Positions 1-6,908 of a DNA stretch of 21,721 nucleotides are shown piece by piece. The notes beneath the pieces are model-generated. The model searched no databases. It was given only the letters and a program-made list of their open reading frames with translations, and was not told where the DNA came from. The position numbers were made by a program, and so were the translations under genes. This DNA is from DATAFT01 sp035544635 (GTDB lineage: Bacteria; Acidobacteriota; Thermoanaerobaculia; Multivoradales; Multivoraceae), in assembly GCA_035544635.1 (NCBI GenBank), contig DATKDQ010000008.1, forward strand, positions 1 to 21,721. The letters are read 5' to 3'. The stretch's first letter is position 1. Each line of letters starts with the position of its first letter.

Positions 1-528
1 GCCGTCGTCCCGGGTGGGTATGCCCTGTGGGAGCTGCCGCCCGCGCTGCGACGCTTCTTCGCCCGGCTCGACGCCTCGACCGACGGCGCCCTTCCGCTCG
101 AGGTCCTGGCCGCCGAGCTCGATGGTCTCGAGCTCGATCTCCAGATGCTCGCTCCGTGGTGGATCTTCGACGCCTGCAAATACCGGCGCAACCTCATTCG
201 CCGCACGGCCGCCTACGAGGCCCTGCTCCTGTGCTGGCTTCCCGGGCAGCGCAGCCCGATCCACGATCATCGCGGCTCCGGATGCGCGTTCCGGGTGGTC
301 GAGGGCATCGTGACCGAGACCCTCTACGAACGGATGTGCGCCGATCTCGCGACCGCCGTCTCGATGCGCTGGCTGCCGCAGGGAACGATCTGCGCGAGCC
401 GCGACTTCGACGTCCACGAGGTCGCCAACCTCGAGCCGAGCGCCGATCTGGTGACTCTTCACCTCTACTCGCCTCCGCTGCGGGACGTGAACCTGTACCG
501 CAGCACGGAAGCGAGCAAGGTCTCGTAA
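1..528 (+). CDS. Cysteine dioxygenase (cupin), 5'-truncated by window edge
   Basis: Non-heme iron dioxygenase that would oxidise cysteine to cysteine sulfinate in the cytoplasm. The frame is open from base 1 for 175 codons, so the true start lies outside the window. Visible motifs: the iron-binding HDH pair (H88 and H90 of the visible part), a third ligand H139 in DVHEV, YRRNL with R63 at the position of the substrate-carboxylate arginine of mammalian CDO, and LHLYSPP with Y156 at the position of rat Tyr157. C95 in HDHRGSGC aligns without gaps to rat Cys93, so the residues for the Cys-Tyr crosslink are both present. The C-terminus is short, which is usual for bacterial CDO. The next gene starts 92 bases downstream. 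The family is secure; cysteine rather than another thiol as substrate is inferred from the retained arginine. Confidence 0.88.
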   Translation, partial: AVVPGGYALWELPPALRRFFARLDASTDGALPLEVLAAELDGLELDLQMLAPWWIFDACKYRRNLIRRTAAYEALLLCWLPGQRSPIHDHRGSGCAFRVVEGIVTETLYERMCADLATAVSMRWLPQGTICASRDFDVHEVANLEPSADLVTLHLYSPPLRDVNLYRSTEASKVS

Positions 529-584
529 ATCAAGCGCGGGATGCTCGAAGCGCCGCCGGCGGACTCCGCCGGGGGCGACGCGCT

Positions 585-593
585 TGCTACGAT
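585..593 (+). promoter_or_regulatory. Possible extended -10 promoter element
   Basis: TGCTACGAT reads as an extended -10 (TG-n-TACGAT) 27 bases before the ATG at 621. No convincing -35 lies 17 bases upstream; a GC-rich hairpin (CCGGCGG-act-CCGCCGG) occupies that area and may instead mark the end of the preceding gene. Tentative. Confidence 0.22.
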
Positions 594-620
594 CCGCGCG
601 ATCGGCGGTTCCGCGACGCG

Positions 621-1211
621 ATGCGCATCGGCCTCATCTCCGACACCCACATCCCCGAGGCCCGCGCCGAGCTGTGGCCGCAGGTCTTCGACGCCTTCGC
701 CGGCATCGACCTCATCCTCCACGCCGGCGACATCCACGACCTGCGCGTGATCGACCAGCTCGCACGGGTGGCACCGGTGTGGGTCGCACGCGGCGACGGC
801 GACGACGGCGGCGGCGGGCGCCCGGTGCAGCCGGCGCACCCTCGCCTGCGTGGCGCCTGGACGCTCGAGCTCGCGGGCCTCCGTCTCGGGGTCACGCACG
901 CGCTGCCGATCCCCGAGCTGCCGCCGCGCTACACCGTCGCTGCGGCGCTGGACCGTCTCTTCCCGGAGGGCCGGCCCGACGTCGTGGTCTACGGCGACAG
1001 CCACGTCGAGGCGATCGACACCGTCGGCGGCGTGCTCTGCGTCAATCCCGGCTCCCCGACGTTCCCGCACAACCTCGAGACCCAGCTCGGGACGATCGGC
1101 TTCCTGGAGATCGAGGCCGGCGTTCCGCGCGCCTCGATCTGGAGGCTCACCCGGTCGGGGATCGAGCCCTACGACTGGCGCACCTGGCGCCGGGAGCCGC
1201 CGCGTCGATGA
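621..1211 (+). CDS. YfcE/MJ0936-like calcineurin-family phosphoesterase with variant metal ligands
   Basis: A 196-residue single-domain metallophosphoesterase of the length usual for YfcE-type phosphodiesterases; the substrate cannot be predicted. Motif I is SDTH (D8, H10) and motif II is HAGDIHD (D37). Motif III, normally GNxD, reads GDGD (D59, D61), so the bridging asparagine is replaced by aspartate. H93 in VTHA stands for the usual histidine. The last motif, normally GHTH, reads GDSH (D126, H128), losing one histidine ligand. The family-typical CVNPGSP follows at residues 140-146. The ATG at 621 is chosen because the catalytic fold begins at once (MRIGLISDTH). The stop overlaps the next ATG by four bases (ATGA), implying co-transcription and translational coupling with the SbcD-like phosphoesterase. 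The fold is secure; the activity is uncertain because of the substitutions. Confidence 0.87.
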   Translation: MRIGLISDTHIPEARAELWPQVFDAFAGIDLILHAGDIHDLRVIDQLARVAPVWVARGDGDDGGGGRPVQPAHPRLRGAWTLELAGLRLGVTHALPIPELPPRYTVAAALDRLFPEGRPDVVVYGDSHVEAIDTVGGVLCVNPGSPTFPHNLETQLGTIGFLEIEAGVPRASIWRLTRSGIEPYDWRTWRREPPRR

Positions 1212-2023
1212 GGCGGCCGCTGCGACTCGTGCACACCGCGGACGTGCACCTCGGCGAGCAGCCGAACCCGTTCCTCGGCGCCGCGTCAGGCGACCGATCC
1301 GGCACCCCGCCGGAATGGGATCGCCGAGTGAACGGAGCCGGCGTGGGGCGAGACTCCACAGCCCGCCCTGCGCTTGCGCGGACCAGCGAGATCGCGTTCA
1401 CCCGCGTCGTCGACACCGCCCTCGCCGAGCGCGCCGACGCGCTGCTCATCGCCGGCGACCTGTTCGACTCGAACCGCGTGAGCGAGCCGGCGGTGCGCTT
1501 CGCGCAGGCCCAGCTTCGCCGGCTGTCGTGCCCGGTGGTGCTCATCCCGGGCAATCACGACTGCTACGACGAGACCTCGATCTACCGGCGATTCGACTTT
1601 CGCGATATCGGCCCGCACATGCATCCGCTCTACGCCGAGGAGGGCGAGCTCGTCACCTTCGACGGTCTCGGGTTGACGGTGTGGGGCAAGGGCCTGGTGG
1701 AGCACGCGCCGGCCAACCGCCCGCTCCACGGCGTACCCAGTCGTGCCGCCGAGCACTGGTTCGTCGGTCTCGCGCACGGTCACTTCGCGCTGGACCGTCG
1801 CGAGCTGCGATCGTCCCTCATCACGCCGGACGAGATCGCGCGCTGCGGGCTCGACTACCTCGCGCTCGGCCACGTCCACGTCTTCCGCGACGTGTCGCAG
1901 GGACCGGTGCGCGCCTGCTACCCGGGCGCGCCGCGGATCCCCTACGCGCAGGAGCGCGGCGGGGTCGCGATCATCCAGCTCGATCCCGCGGGCGGCGTCT
2001 CGGTCGAGGAGCGCCGGCTGTGA
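1208..2023 (+). CDS. SbcD-like metallophosphoesterase (DNA repair exonuclease family)
   Basis: A 271-residue calcineurin-like phosphoesterase resembling the nuclease subunit of SbcCD/Mre11. All metal-binding motifs are present: HTADVHLG (D12, H14), AGDLFD (D84), PGNHD (N117, H118), LAHGH (H190) and LGHVH (H222, H224). It is shorter than full SbcD, lacking the C-terminal capping and partner-binding regions. Residues 22-58, between motif I and the first helix, form a Gly/Arg/Pro-rich insertion not expected in the family. The ATG start overlaps the stop of the upstream phosphoesterase by four bases. No SbcC/Rad50 ATPase gene is adjacent, so a nuclease role is uncertain; it could be a stand-alone phosphoesterase. 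The gene converges on the copper amine oxidase, with a palindromic repeat in the 70-base gap. Confidence 0.85.
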   Translation: MRRPLRLVHTADVHLGEQPNPFLGAASGDRSGTPPEWDRRVNGAGVGRDSTARPALARTSEIAFTRVVDTALAERADALLIAGDLFDSNRVSEPAVRFAQAQLRRLSCPVVLIPGNHDCYDETSIYRRFDFRDIGPHMHPLYAEEGELVTFDGLGLTVWGKGLVEHAPANRPLHGVPSRAAEHWFVGLAHGHFALDRRELRSSLITPDEIARCGLDYLALGHVHVFRDVSQGPVRACYPGAPRIPYAQERGGVAIIQLDPAGGVSVEERRL

Positions 2024-2044
2024 TGGGGCAGGACAGACTGCGCC

Positions 2045-2096
2045 GCGGAGGAGAGTGCTAAACAGCACTCTCCGGAGCCAGCACTCTCCGGAGCTA
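2045..2096. repeat. E1-type palindromic repeat, 1.5 copies, between convergent genes
   Basis: A hairpin GGAGAGTGCT-aaac-AGCACTCTCC (2050-2059 with 2064-2073), flanked by GCGGA on the left and GGAG on the right. It is followed by a second right half (2080-2096) that repeats AGCACTCTCCGGAG and continues into CTA, the complement of the amine oxidase stop codon. The same element occurs in inverted orientation at 20346-20378. It lies between two converging gene ends and could act as a two-way terminator or transcript-end structure, but has no T-run on either side. The repeat is plain to see; any function is inferred. Confidence 0.8.
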
Positions 2097-4214
2097 CGGC
2101 AGGTCGAGCGCCGGGTTGCGATCGAAGAAGTCGAATGGGCGCAGCTCGAAGCTGTGCCACAGGACCGGCATCACCGGCCAGTCCTCGGCTCGCACCACGT
2201 GGTGCATGCCGATGGTGTGCCACAGCACGAGGTCGGTGCTCTCGATCGGTCGGTTCGCCTTGGTCCAGGCGGGCAGGCCCTGTCCGGGCTCGCTCAGGGT
2301 CGCATGGTTCCCCGCCGCATAGCGCTCCTCGTGCCGGTAGGGAGTCGTCCACAGGTGGTGATCGATGAACCCGGCGCGGCGGCGCGGATAGTCGTCGGGC
2401 GAGAGCAGCGTCATCCCGCTCATCCCCGGCATGAGCTGGTAGCTGGTGGGGTAGCCGACGTGGTTGGTGCGGTCTTCGCTCACCACGCGCCACAGCGCCG
2501 GATGGTGCATGTCCATATCGAGCTTCCCCTCGGACTCGGTGCGCGCCGCTCGGGGCTCGCGCACCCAGACGCTGCGCCGCGGATGATCCTTGGGCAGGGT
2601 GCGCGGGACGAGCCGATCCACGATCAGCGTGTTCGACGGTCCGTCGACGTCGAGATCGAGGCGGAACGAGAAGTAGTGGTCGTGGTTGACCGCCACCACG
2701 TTGCGGGCGACGAAGCGGCCGTACGCGTCGGCTGCCTCGGGGACGCCGTCGGCGCCGAGGGTGGTGTCATTGGGGTCGGCAGCCGAGACCGATCCGGTCC
2801 CGCGGATCGGGGTCGCCAGGTGATGGCCGGCGGCGGGGAGCGAGGATGTGAATCGCCCCGTGCTGCTGCCGGCCGCGGCATCGGGCTGCGCCACCATCTT
2901 CGCCTCGGCGATGCCGGTGGCGCCCACCGCGACCTTGATCGAGCCGTCCTGCTGGAACACCCAGTCGAAGATGTAGTCGTAGTTGCCGAGCACGGCGGCG
3001 GCGCGCGCGACCAGGTCGCGCTTCACCCGGCTCTCGGGCTCCTCCGCGACGTGGCGCCACGCCATGTCCCCGGACTCGCGCTCGAACAGGCAGATGAGGT
3101 TCGGCACCGCGCGCGGCCGGCCGTTGTCGCCCGAGATGAAGCCGTCGAGGTACACCGCGTGGGCAGGGCAGTCGAGCCCGGCCATGAGCGGCTTGGTCAG
3201 TCCGCCCGCCGAGAACTCGCCGGCGTCGAGGAAGTTGCGGTGGTACCAGGCGAACGCTGGATCCATGTAGGGCACGAAGATCTCGGAGAGCGAGCCCTGG
3301 TAGAGCACCGGTCGCCGGCGATCGCCGTCCTGGTAGGTGACGGTCGAGACGATCATGCCGAGGCGCTGGTCGGGCCGCACGTGGAACCGCCAGCTCTGCC
3401 ACTCGACCTGATGCCCGTCGAGGCGGAAGCCGGGGCCGAGCGGCTGGTCGACGCGCATCGGCGAGGGCACGTCGCGCACCGGGCCGATCGAGGCGGAGTC
3501 GTAGTCGGCCGAAGCGGTGGGAACGGGCACCACGCCCTCGTCGACCACGCGCAGCACCTCCTTCTTGGCGAGGTCGACGACGACGGTGAGGCCCTCGATC
3601 CTGCGGGTCCAGGTGTTGCGGACGCCGCGCACGTCCATGCAGCCGACGTGGGCGATGCGACGCCCGCGCTGCTCGGCCGTGCCGTAATAGCCGGGCGGCC
3701 CGCCCGCGCACTCGACGAAGGTGAAGTCGGTGATACCCCTCTTCTTCATGGCGGCGATGAAGTCGGGGTGCTTCTTCACCTCGTCGACGGCGGCCGTGAA
3801 CTCCTCCCCGAGCCAGTTCGGCTGCGCCCGCACGACCTGCTCGAACGAGGCGACGCGCCGGCTGGTGAGGTCGACGACGGCTTCCCAGGTCTTCTCCTTC
3901 TGCCGCACGACGGCGAACGCGCGCCGGGGGATGTCGATCGACGCCGCGGGCGCCTGGGCACCCGGGCCCACTCCCTCGAGGCGCCACACCTGATCCTTGG
4001 GCGGCTCCTCGAGGGTGACGATGGAGAAGCGCGTCTCGGGGTCGACCAGGCCCTCGGCGTGGAGCACCTCGAGCGCCGTCCAGTACTCCTCGAAGGTCAG
4101 CGGATCGAGCGGGTGCGGGTTCGTCGACGCGCTCGCGGAAGGCGCGAGGAGCAGGCACGAGACGACGCAGAAGAACGCACCGTGGAGCGGAGATCGGCGG
4201 CGCAGGTGATCCAT
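2094..4214 (-). CDS. Secreted copper-containing (primary) amine oxidase
   Basis: A 706-residue copper amine oxidase that would deaminate primary amines to aldehydes, releasing ammonia and hydrogen peroxide in the periplasm. The N-terminus is a signal peptide: LRRR at 4-7, hydrophobic 13-25, cleavage near SASAS around 30. The topaquinone precursor motif NYDY is at 411-414 (Y412). The catalytic-base region FLDAGEF has D330. Copper ligands are H511 and H513 in NHDHYF, and H672 just before VVRAEDWPVMP. The length matches bacterial and plant-type enzymes. The start is supported by a strong Shine-Dalgarno AGGAGG seven bases upstream. The residues for cofactor self-processing are all there, so an active enzyme is likely; the amine substrate is unknown. 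The gene stands alone, with a 537-base repeat-bearing leader region upstream. Confidence 0.95.
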   Translation of the reverse strand: MDHLRRRSPLHGAFFCVVSCLLLAPSASASTNPHPLDPLTFEEYWTALEVLHAEGLVDPETRFSIVTLEEPPKDQVWRLEGVGPGAQAPAASIDIPRRAFAVVRQKEKTWEAVVDLTSRRVASFEQVVRAQPNWLGEEFTAAVDEVKKHPDFIAAMKKRGITDFTFVECAGGPPGYYGTAEQRGRRIAHVGCMDVRGVRNTWTRRIEGLTVVVDLAKKEVLRVVDEGVVPVPTASADYDSASIGPVRDVPSPMRVDQPLGPGFRLDGHQVEWQSWRFHVRPDQRLGMIVSTVTYQDGDRRRPVLYQGSLSEIFVPYMDPAFAWYHRNFLDAGEFSAGGLTKPLMAGLDCPAHAVYLDGFISGDNGRPRAVPNLICLFERESGDMAWRHVAEEPESRVKRDLVARAAAVLGNYDYIFDWVFQQDGSIKVAVGATGIAEAKMVAQPDAAAGSSTGRFTSSLPAAGHHLATPIRGTGSVSAADPNDTTLGADGVPEAADAYGRFVARNVVAVNHDHYFSFRLDLDVDGPSNTLIVDRLVPRTLPKDHPRRSVWVREPRAARTESEGKLDMDMHHPALWRVVSEDRTNHVGYPTSYQLMPGMSGMTLLSPDDYPRRRAGFIDHHLWTTPYRHEERYAAGNHATLSEPGQGLPAWTKANRPIESTDLVLWHTIGMHHVVRAEDWPVMPVLWHSFELRPFDFFDRNPALDLP

Positions 4215-4220
4215 CGAGTT

Positions 4221-4226
4221 CCTCCT
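4221..4226 (-). promoter_or_regulatory. Ribosome binding site of the amine oxidase
   Basis: Minus-strand AGGAGG, six bases before the ATG whose first base is 4214. It is the best Shine-Dalgarno match in the window and fixes the start of the signal peptide. Confidence 0.75.
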
Positions 4227-4272
4227 GACGAGGTGGAGCTGAGCCCGCGAGGGCTGCGGTAGCGGGCAGTCT

Positions 4273-4545
4273 AGCGGGTCCGTGGTCCACTACCACGGCC
4301 CCGCTAGCTGATGCTCCCCGCCAAGCGCGGCTGCGCCGCGCGGCTCGGAGGCCTTGACCCGGGGACACACTTGACTCGTCTGTAACGATTTCTGCGGGTC
4401 AAGGCCTCCAGCGGGTCCGTGGTCACTACCACGACTCCGCTAGCTGATGCTCCCCGCCAAGCGCGGCTGCGCCGCGCGGCTCGGAAGCCTTGACCCGGGG
4501 ACACACTTGACTCGTCTGTAACGATCTCTGCGGGTCAAGGCTTCT
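4273..4545. repeat. Tandem 137-bp repeat of nested hairpins (two copies)
   Basis: Copy 1 is 4273-4409 and copy 2 is 4410-4545, directly abutting and differing at about seven positions. Each copy holds three inverted repeats in order. H1 is AGCGGGTCCGTGGT with ACCACGGCCCCGCT, loop 4-5 nt (4273-4305; 4410-4441). H2 is GCGCGGC-tgc-GCCGCGC (4325-4341; 4461-4477). H3 is GGAGGCCTTGACCCG with its exact reverse complement 33 nt away (4347-4361 and 4395-4409; 4483-4497 and 4531-4545). In H3 of copy 2 the left arm has G to A and the right arm has the matching C to T, so the stem stays paired. H1 in copy 2 is weaker. It could be a structured RNA, a palindromic mobile remnant or a regulatory leader; there is no coding content. 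Confidence 0.88.
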
Positions 4546-4548
4546 AAA

Positions 4549-4572
4549 TGATTCTGGCGCCGCGGACGGCGC
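4549..4572. repeat. E2-type palindrome
   Basis: TGATTCTGGCGCCGCGGACGGCGC-like element: a core GGCGCCGCGGACGGCGC (4556-4572) forming GCGCCG-cgga-CGGCGC, preceded by TGATTCT. The same core recurs at 17060, 20390 and, with one base missing, 20454. It starts four bases after the tandem hairpin repeat. Confidence 0.72.
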
Positions 4573-4751
4573 GCGTCGCTGCTCCGATCGGTTGATACTC
4601 GGACACAGTCCTCTGGCTCCGGGGGGCGCGGGCTGGTGGGCTGTCCGATGCTCTGACAGCCTCGAAGCTTCGGGCTGCTGCGGTGGCGAGAGGAGCTGGC
4701 ATGCGGTCGACGGGCAGACCGCTCGCAGCGTACGGCAAGGGTCTGGAGGGG

Positions 4752-5798
4752 TCAAGCGAACCATGCTTCGCGCCGGCCCAGCTTGGTCGCGAGCGAAGCG
4801 CCGACGCCGACCAGGGTCGCCGCGGTCCACACCCATACCCCCACCCACGGCACGAACTTGAACGCACCGAGCGCGACCAGACCGGCCAGGGTCGTCGTGA
4901 GCGGGCTCGCGCCTCTCTCCATCGACCGACTCTGTCCGCTCGCCCGGCTGCCGGCGAGGCGAGCGACTCGACCGCCGACGAAGGCGAAGACGGCGATCGT
5001 TCCCCACAGCTTGAGCACGAGTGCGGCGAGCGCGAGCAGAACCAGCAGCGGGACGCCCGCCTCGACCCCGAGGAAGGAGGCGAGGAAGAGCGCGGCGAAA
5101 AGCATCGCCAGCACCGCGACCAGCCCGGTGGCAAAGCTCCGCAGCGGCGCCTCCGCGATCGCCTCCGCGGTCGACGCGATCGCGGGCCATGCCGTCCCGA
5201 CCAGCGCCATCGCCGCGATCAACCAGGCGGCGAGCAGCGCGAGCTTCGTGCCGACCACGACGCGCGACCAGGGCGAGAGGCCCAGCACCGGCCCCTCGGC
5301 CAGGACGAGAAGCGTTTCGGGAGCGGTTCGATAGGCCACCGAGCGACCGCGCACCACGGCTCCGCCTCGGCTGTGGATGGCGCCACCGAGAACGAACACG
5401 TCGCCGTCGACGCGCGCGGACCCTTCGAGCTCGGCATCGCCCCCGAGCACGACGACGTCGCCTTCGACCTCGCCGCGGATGCGCGCCGAGCCGCGGATGA
5501 CGGCGACGCCGGCAGCCGCCCTTCCCTCGATGACCAGGTCGCGCCCGAGCGCCACCACCTGGCTCGCGGCGACGCTGTCGCGCCCGACGACGACGGCGGC
5601 CCGGCGGCCAGGAGAGTCCACCGCCTCCGCCGAGACCTCGAGGCGCGGCTCCGCCGCGCTCGACGCCGCCCAGCCGAGCAAGAGGAGAGCGGCGCCGCTA
5701 GCTGCGAGCGGGAGTGGCACGCTCGAAGGATACCGCCGTCGAGGCGAGTGGCCCGAGGGCTGGATCGCCGTCCCAGCCGCGAGGCTCGACCGGGGCAC
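4752..5798 (-). CDS. Bactofilin-like polymer-forming domain fused to a multi-pass membrane domain
   Basis: A 348-residue envelope protein of unknown role. Residues 1-50 contain an RRR n-region (20-22) and a hydrophobic signal or anchor ending near SSAAE. Residues 68-150 form a run of short beta-strand repeats such as VVVLGGD, DVFVLGG and VIRGSARIRG, like the right-handed beta-helix of bactofilin/polymer-forming proteins. Residues 183-336 contain about four membrane spans. The start is GTG at 5798, six bases after the previous stop. Another GTG at 5720 would begin just before the hydrophobic segment, but then no positive n-region is left, so the longer form is preferred. It lies at the end of the sigma factor/anti-sigma cluster and may be part of its regulon or signal pathway (inference). 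Confidence 0.72.
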   Translation of the reverse strand: MPRSSLAAGTAIQPSGHSPRRRYPSSVPLPLAASGAALLLLGWAASSAAEPRLEVSAEAVDSPGRRAAVVVGRDSVAASQVVALGRDLVIEGRAAAGVAVIRGSARIRGEVEGDVVVLGGDAELEGSARVDGDVFVLGGAIHSRGGAVVRGRSVAYRTAPETLLVLAEGPVLGLSPWSRVVVGTKLALLAAWLIAAMALVGTAWPAIASTAEAIAEAPLRSFATGLVAVLAMLFAALFLASFLGVEAGVPLLVLLALAALVLKLWGTIAVFAFVGGRVARLAGSRASGQSRSMERGASPLTTTLAGLVALGAFKFVPWVGVWVWTAATLVGVGASLATKLGRREAWFA

Positions 5799-5804
5799 GG
5801 ACCG

Positions 5805-6284
5805 CTACGACTTGTCGACGGTGCGTTCGGCGCGCCGGCGGCGCAGGAGCAGGAAGAGGAGGCCGTTGGCCGCGAGCGCCGCGAGACCGAGCGCCGCCAG
5901 TGCGGTGACCGAGCCGTCGAGCGCGGCTCCGATGGTCTCGCCGAGACCGCGCCAGCTCGCGGCGAGGAACCCGGCCCCCGCAGCGAGCGTCGCGGCGATC
6001 AGGTCGACCACGCTGGCGGCGACATCCGCCCCCGTGCCGTCACCGCCCGCGAGCAGGACCGCAGCCACCGCCACCAGCACGGCCGCCAACCCGGCGGCGA
6101 CCGCCCACTCCCGCGACACGACGCGCCGCGGAGGGGTCCTCGACTCGGGCAGGCGACTCATCACCTGGCGGGTGAACCCCTCGCGCACCGGCACCCGCAC
6201 CTCCGCGAGGAGCCGATCGAGAGCGTCCGGCGTGTCGTCGGCTTCGCGCTGCCCGGGAGTGAGGTCGAGGTCGGTCGGTTTCAT
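5805..6284 (-). CDS. Putative anti-sigma factor, membrane protein without zinc finger
   Basis: A 159-residue protein with a charged cytoplasmic N-terminus (1-58) and about three hydrophobic spans (60-80, 90-110, 124-148), ending in RRRR and a short tail. The segment PVREGFTRQVMSRLP at residues 32-46 resembles the juxtamembrane part of proteins encoded next to ECF sigma factors. There is no HxxxCxxC zinc-binding anti-sigma motif and I do not recognise a named family. The ATG at 6284 is chosen; a TTG at 6317 would overlap the sigma factor stop and add 11 Arg/Ala-rich residues. Its position directly downstream of the sigma factor gene suggests it is that factor's membrane-bound regulator. This is by context only. 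Confidence 0.6.
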   Translation of the reverse strand: MKPTDLDLTPGQREADDTPDALDRLLAEVRVPVREGFTRQVMSRLPESRTPPRRVVSREWAVAAGLAAVLVAVAAVLLAGGDGTGADVAASVVDLIAATLAAGAGFLAASWRGLGETIGAALDGSVTALAALGLAALAANGLLFLLLRRRRAERTVDKS

Positions 6285-6313
6285 AGCTGCTGCCCGCCGT
6301 TTCCGCGGAGCGT

Positions 6314-6889
6314 TCAATCGGTCAGAAAATCGGCCAGCCTCTCCTTGAGCATCTGTCGTCCCCGGAAGAGCTTGTTCTTGACCGTTCCCAGTGGCATCCC
6401 CTTGAGCTCCGCGATCTCGCCGTAGGAGAGCTCGGCGAAATGGCGCAGCTGGATCAGCTCCCGATACTCGCCCGGCAGCTCGTCGATCGCGGCGCCGATC
6501 GCCTTGCCACGCTCCAGGTTGCGGAGCGTCGCGTACGGCCCGCGGTCGCCACTGGGAAACTCGAAGCTGCCGCCGTCGCCGCTCTCGCTCTCCGGACGCT
6601 CCATCGAGACCAGATGGACGCGCCGCTTGCGCACGCTGTCGATGGCGGCGTTCTGCGCCACCCGGAACAGCCAGGTCGAGAACTTGAACTGCGAGTCGTA
6701 GCGGTCGAGCGCGCGAAAGACGCGGAGGAAAACCTCCTGTGCGAGGTCGTGAGCGTCGTCCAGCGAGTGCAGGATGCGATACAGGTAGTTGACGACCCGC
6801 CCCTGGTACCGCGCGACCAGTTCCTCGTACCGTTCGGGGTGTCCGGCGAGTACCGCGGCCACGACATCCTCGTCCCTCGCTTGCGCCAT
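6314..6889 (-). CDS. ECF (RpoE-type) RNA polymerase sigma factor
   Basis: A 191-residue sigma-70 family factor with only regions 2 and 4, the ECF architecture. Region 2 spans about residues 20-90 and includes DDAHDLAQEVFLRVF (core binding) and FSTWLFRVAQN (-10 recognition). A linker at 95-118 is rich in Ser, Gly and Asp. Region 4 spans about 130-187, with a helix-turn-helix in SYGEIAELKGMPLGTVKNKL (155-174). The ATG at 6889 is preferred; a GTG at 6901 adds four residues. A possible self-recognised promoter, AAC-N16-CGTA, lies just upstream. It is followed by a membrane protein likely to be its anti-sigma factor and then by a bactofilin-like membrane protein, suggesting an envelope-stress circuit. 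Confidence 0.93.
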   Translation of the reverse strand: MAQARDEDVVAAVLAGHPERYEELVARYQGRVVNYLYRILHSLDDAHDLAQEVFLRVFRALDRYDSQFKFSTWLFRVAQNAAIDSVRKRRVHLVSMERPESESGDGGSFEFPSGDRGPYATLRNLERGKAIGAAIDELPGEYRELIQLRHFAELSYGEIAELKGMPLGTVKNKLFRGRQMLKERLADFLTD

Positions 6890-6908
6890 TCCGCGAGCCA
6901 CGCCTAGG

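Larger units (their letters stand above)
4215..4751. other. Gene-free stretch with repeats, upstream of the amine oxidase
   Basis: These 537 bases lie between the start of the amine oxidase and the stop of the bactofilin-like gene, both on the minus strand. From left to right: the amine oxidase RBS, a small AGCCC/GGGCT hairpin near 4240-4255, the 137-bp tandem repeat (4273-4545), an E2 palindrome (4549-4572), and about 180 bases with little structure except GGCTGT/ACAGCC arms at 4639-4644 and 4656-4661 and the palindrome GAAGCTTC nearby. No reading frame here has a credible start, RBS or recognisable product. It must hold the amine oxidase promoter, but I cannot place one with confidence. Confidence 0.6.

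Noticed and set aside
1208..2023. Full SbcCD nuclease locus
   Set aside because: No SbcC/Rad50-type ATPase follows; the next gene is a convergent amine oxidase.
2045..2096. Standard intrinsic terminator
   Set aside because: Strong stem but no T-run on either strand; kept as a repeat with possible terminator role only.
1743..4262. Very long open frame on the strand opposite the amine oxidase
   Set aside because: It mirrors the codon bias of the amine oxidase; its product is low-complexity and has no recognisable motif, whereas the opposite strand has all amine oxidase residues.
4273..4545. CRISPR-like array
   Set aside because: Only two copies of a long unit with no spacers and no cas genes nearby; this is a tandem duplication.
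4639..4661. Terminator for the bactofilin-like gene (GGCTGT/ACAGCC arms)
   Set aside because: Six-base stem, 11-base loop, no T-run, and about 90 bases from the stop; too weak to call.
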